Below are positions 5,263-5,272 of a DNA stretch of 5,272 bases, piece after piece. The first letter of the stretch is position 1; every line of letters begins with the position of its first letter. Source of the stretch: an uncultured Kiritimatiellota bacterium (GTDB taxonomy: Bacteria; Verrucomicrobiota; Kiritimatiellia; RFP12; UBA1067); assembly GCA_934635045.1 (NCBI GenBank), contig CAKTZA010000111.1, forward strand, positions 1 through 5,272. Direction: 5' to 3'. Below the pieces are notes generated by a model. It was not told the origin of the DNA and made no database searches. It saw nothing but the letters and a program-made list of their open reading frames with translations. Both the position numbers and the translations under genes were made by a program.

Positions 5263-5268
5263 TATAAT
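5263..5268 (+). promoter_or_regulatory. Candidate -10 box TATAAT at the right edge
   Basis: A perfect TATAAT lies four bases from the end of the window. No good -35 is found at 16-18 bases: TTGTCT at 5244-5249 leaves only 13. The last sequence, GTAGTATAATGCCC, recalls the -10 region of the ATPase promoter. It probably marks the start of a transcription unit lying outside the window. Confidence 0.4.
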
Positions 5269-5272
5269 GCCC

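Overview
The window is high-GC bacterial DNA broken by a repeat-rich, partly AT-rich gap. It looks like a piece of a polysaccharide-degrading heterotroph, perhaps of the Planctomycetes-Verrucomicrobia-Lentisphaerae-Kiritimatiellota (PVC) group or a similar gut or aquatic lineage. That placement is inferred from the GC-rich codon use, an exported GH29 fucosidase beside a large carbohydrate-related multidomain protein, a DUF4143-type AAA+ ATPase, and dispersed repeats of the 'GTGGGGACAG' and 'CTCCGTG' kind. It is not proven by any marker gene.

Left part (1-3191): two GC-rich genes in the same direction, 57 bases apart, probably one transcription unit. The first (3-1712) enters from the left edge and is probably the C-terminal part of a larger protein. 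It has a class I glutamine-amidotransferase-like fold, a beta-rich linker domain and a TIM-barrel-like C-terminal region resembling sugar-phosphate isomerases. The second (1770-3191) is a complete exported GH29 alpha-L-fucosidase with visible catalytic motifs. Together they suggest release and handling of fucose or a related sugar from host or algal glycans.

Middle (3192-3706): about 515 bases with no convincing large gene. It is a mosaic of repeats: a 17-bp 'GTGGGGACAG' inverted pair with a tandem extra copy, a small hairpin, a triple CTCTGCG motif, and a perfect 27-bp inverted repeat whose arms are made of a thrice-repeated CTCCGTG unit. Next comes an AT-rich stretch holding a 46-codon open frame and a promoter. 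The repeat block looks like one or more non-autonomous REP/MITE-like palindromic elements.

Right part (3707-5272): an AAA+ ATPase of the AAA_14/DUF4143 family with a PD-(D/E)XK-like signature near its C-terminus. Its promoter seems to drive a leaderless or nearly leaderless mRNA. Behind it is a compact regulatory block: a promoter with an extended -10, two identical 12-bp dyad sites 33 bp apart that bracket the -10, a strong AGGAGG ribosome binding site, and a 38-codon GTG-started small frame. The window ends with a perfect TATAAT just inside the right edge, probably the start of the next transcription unit.

The most original signal is the small module at 5073-5251: paired operators, promoter, strong RBS and a tiny basic peptide. 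The repeat mosaic at 3201-3500 is second.
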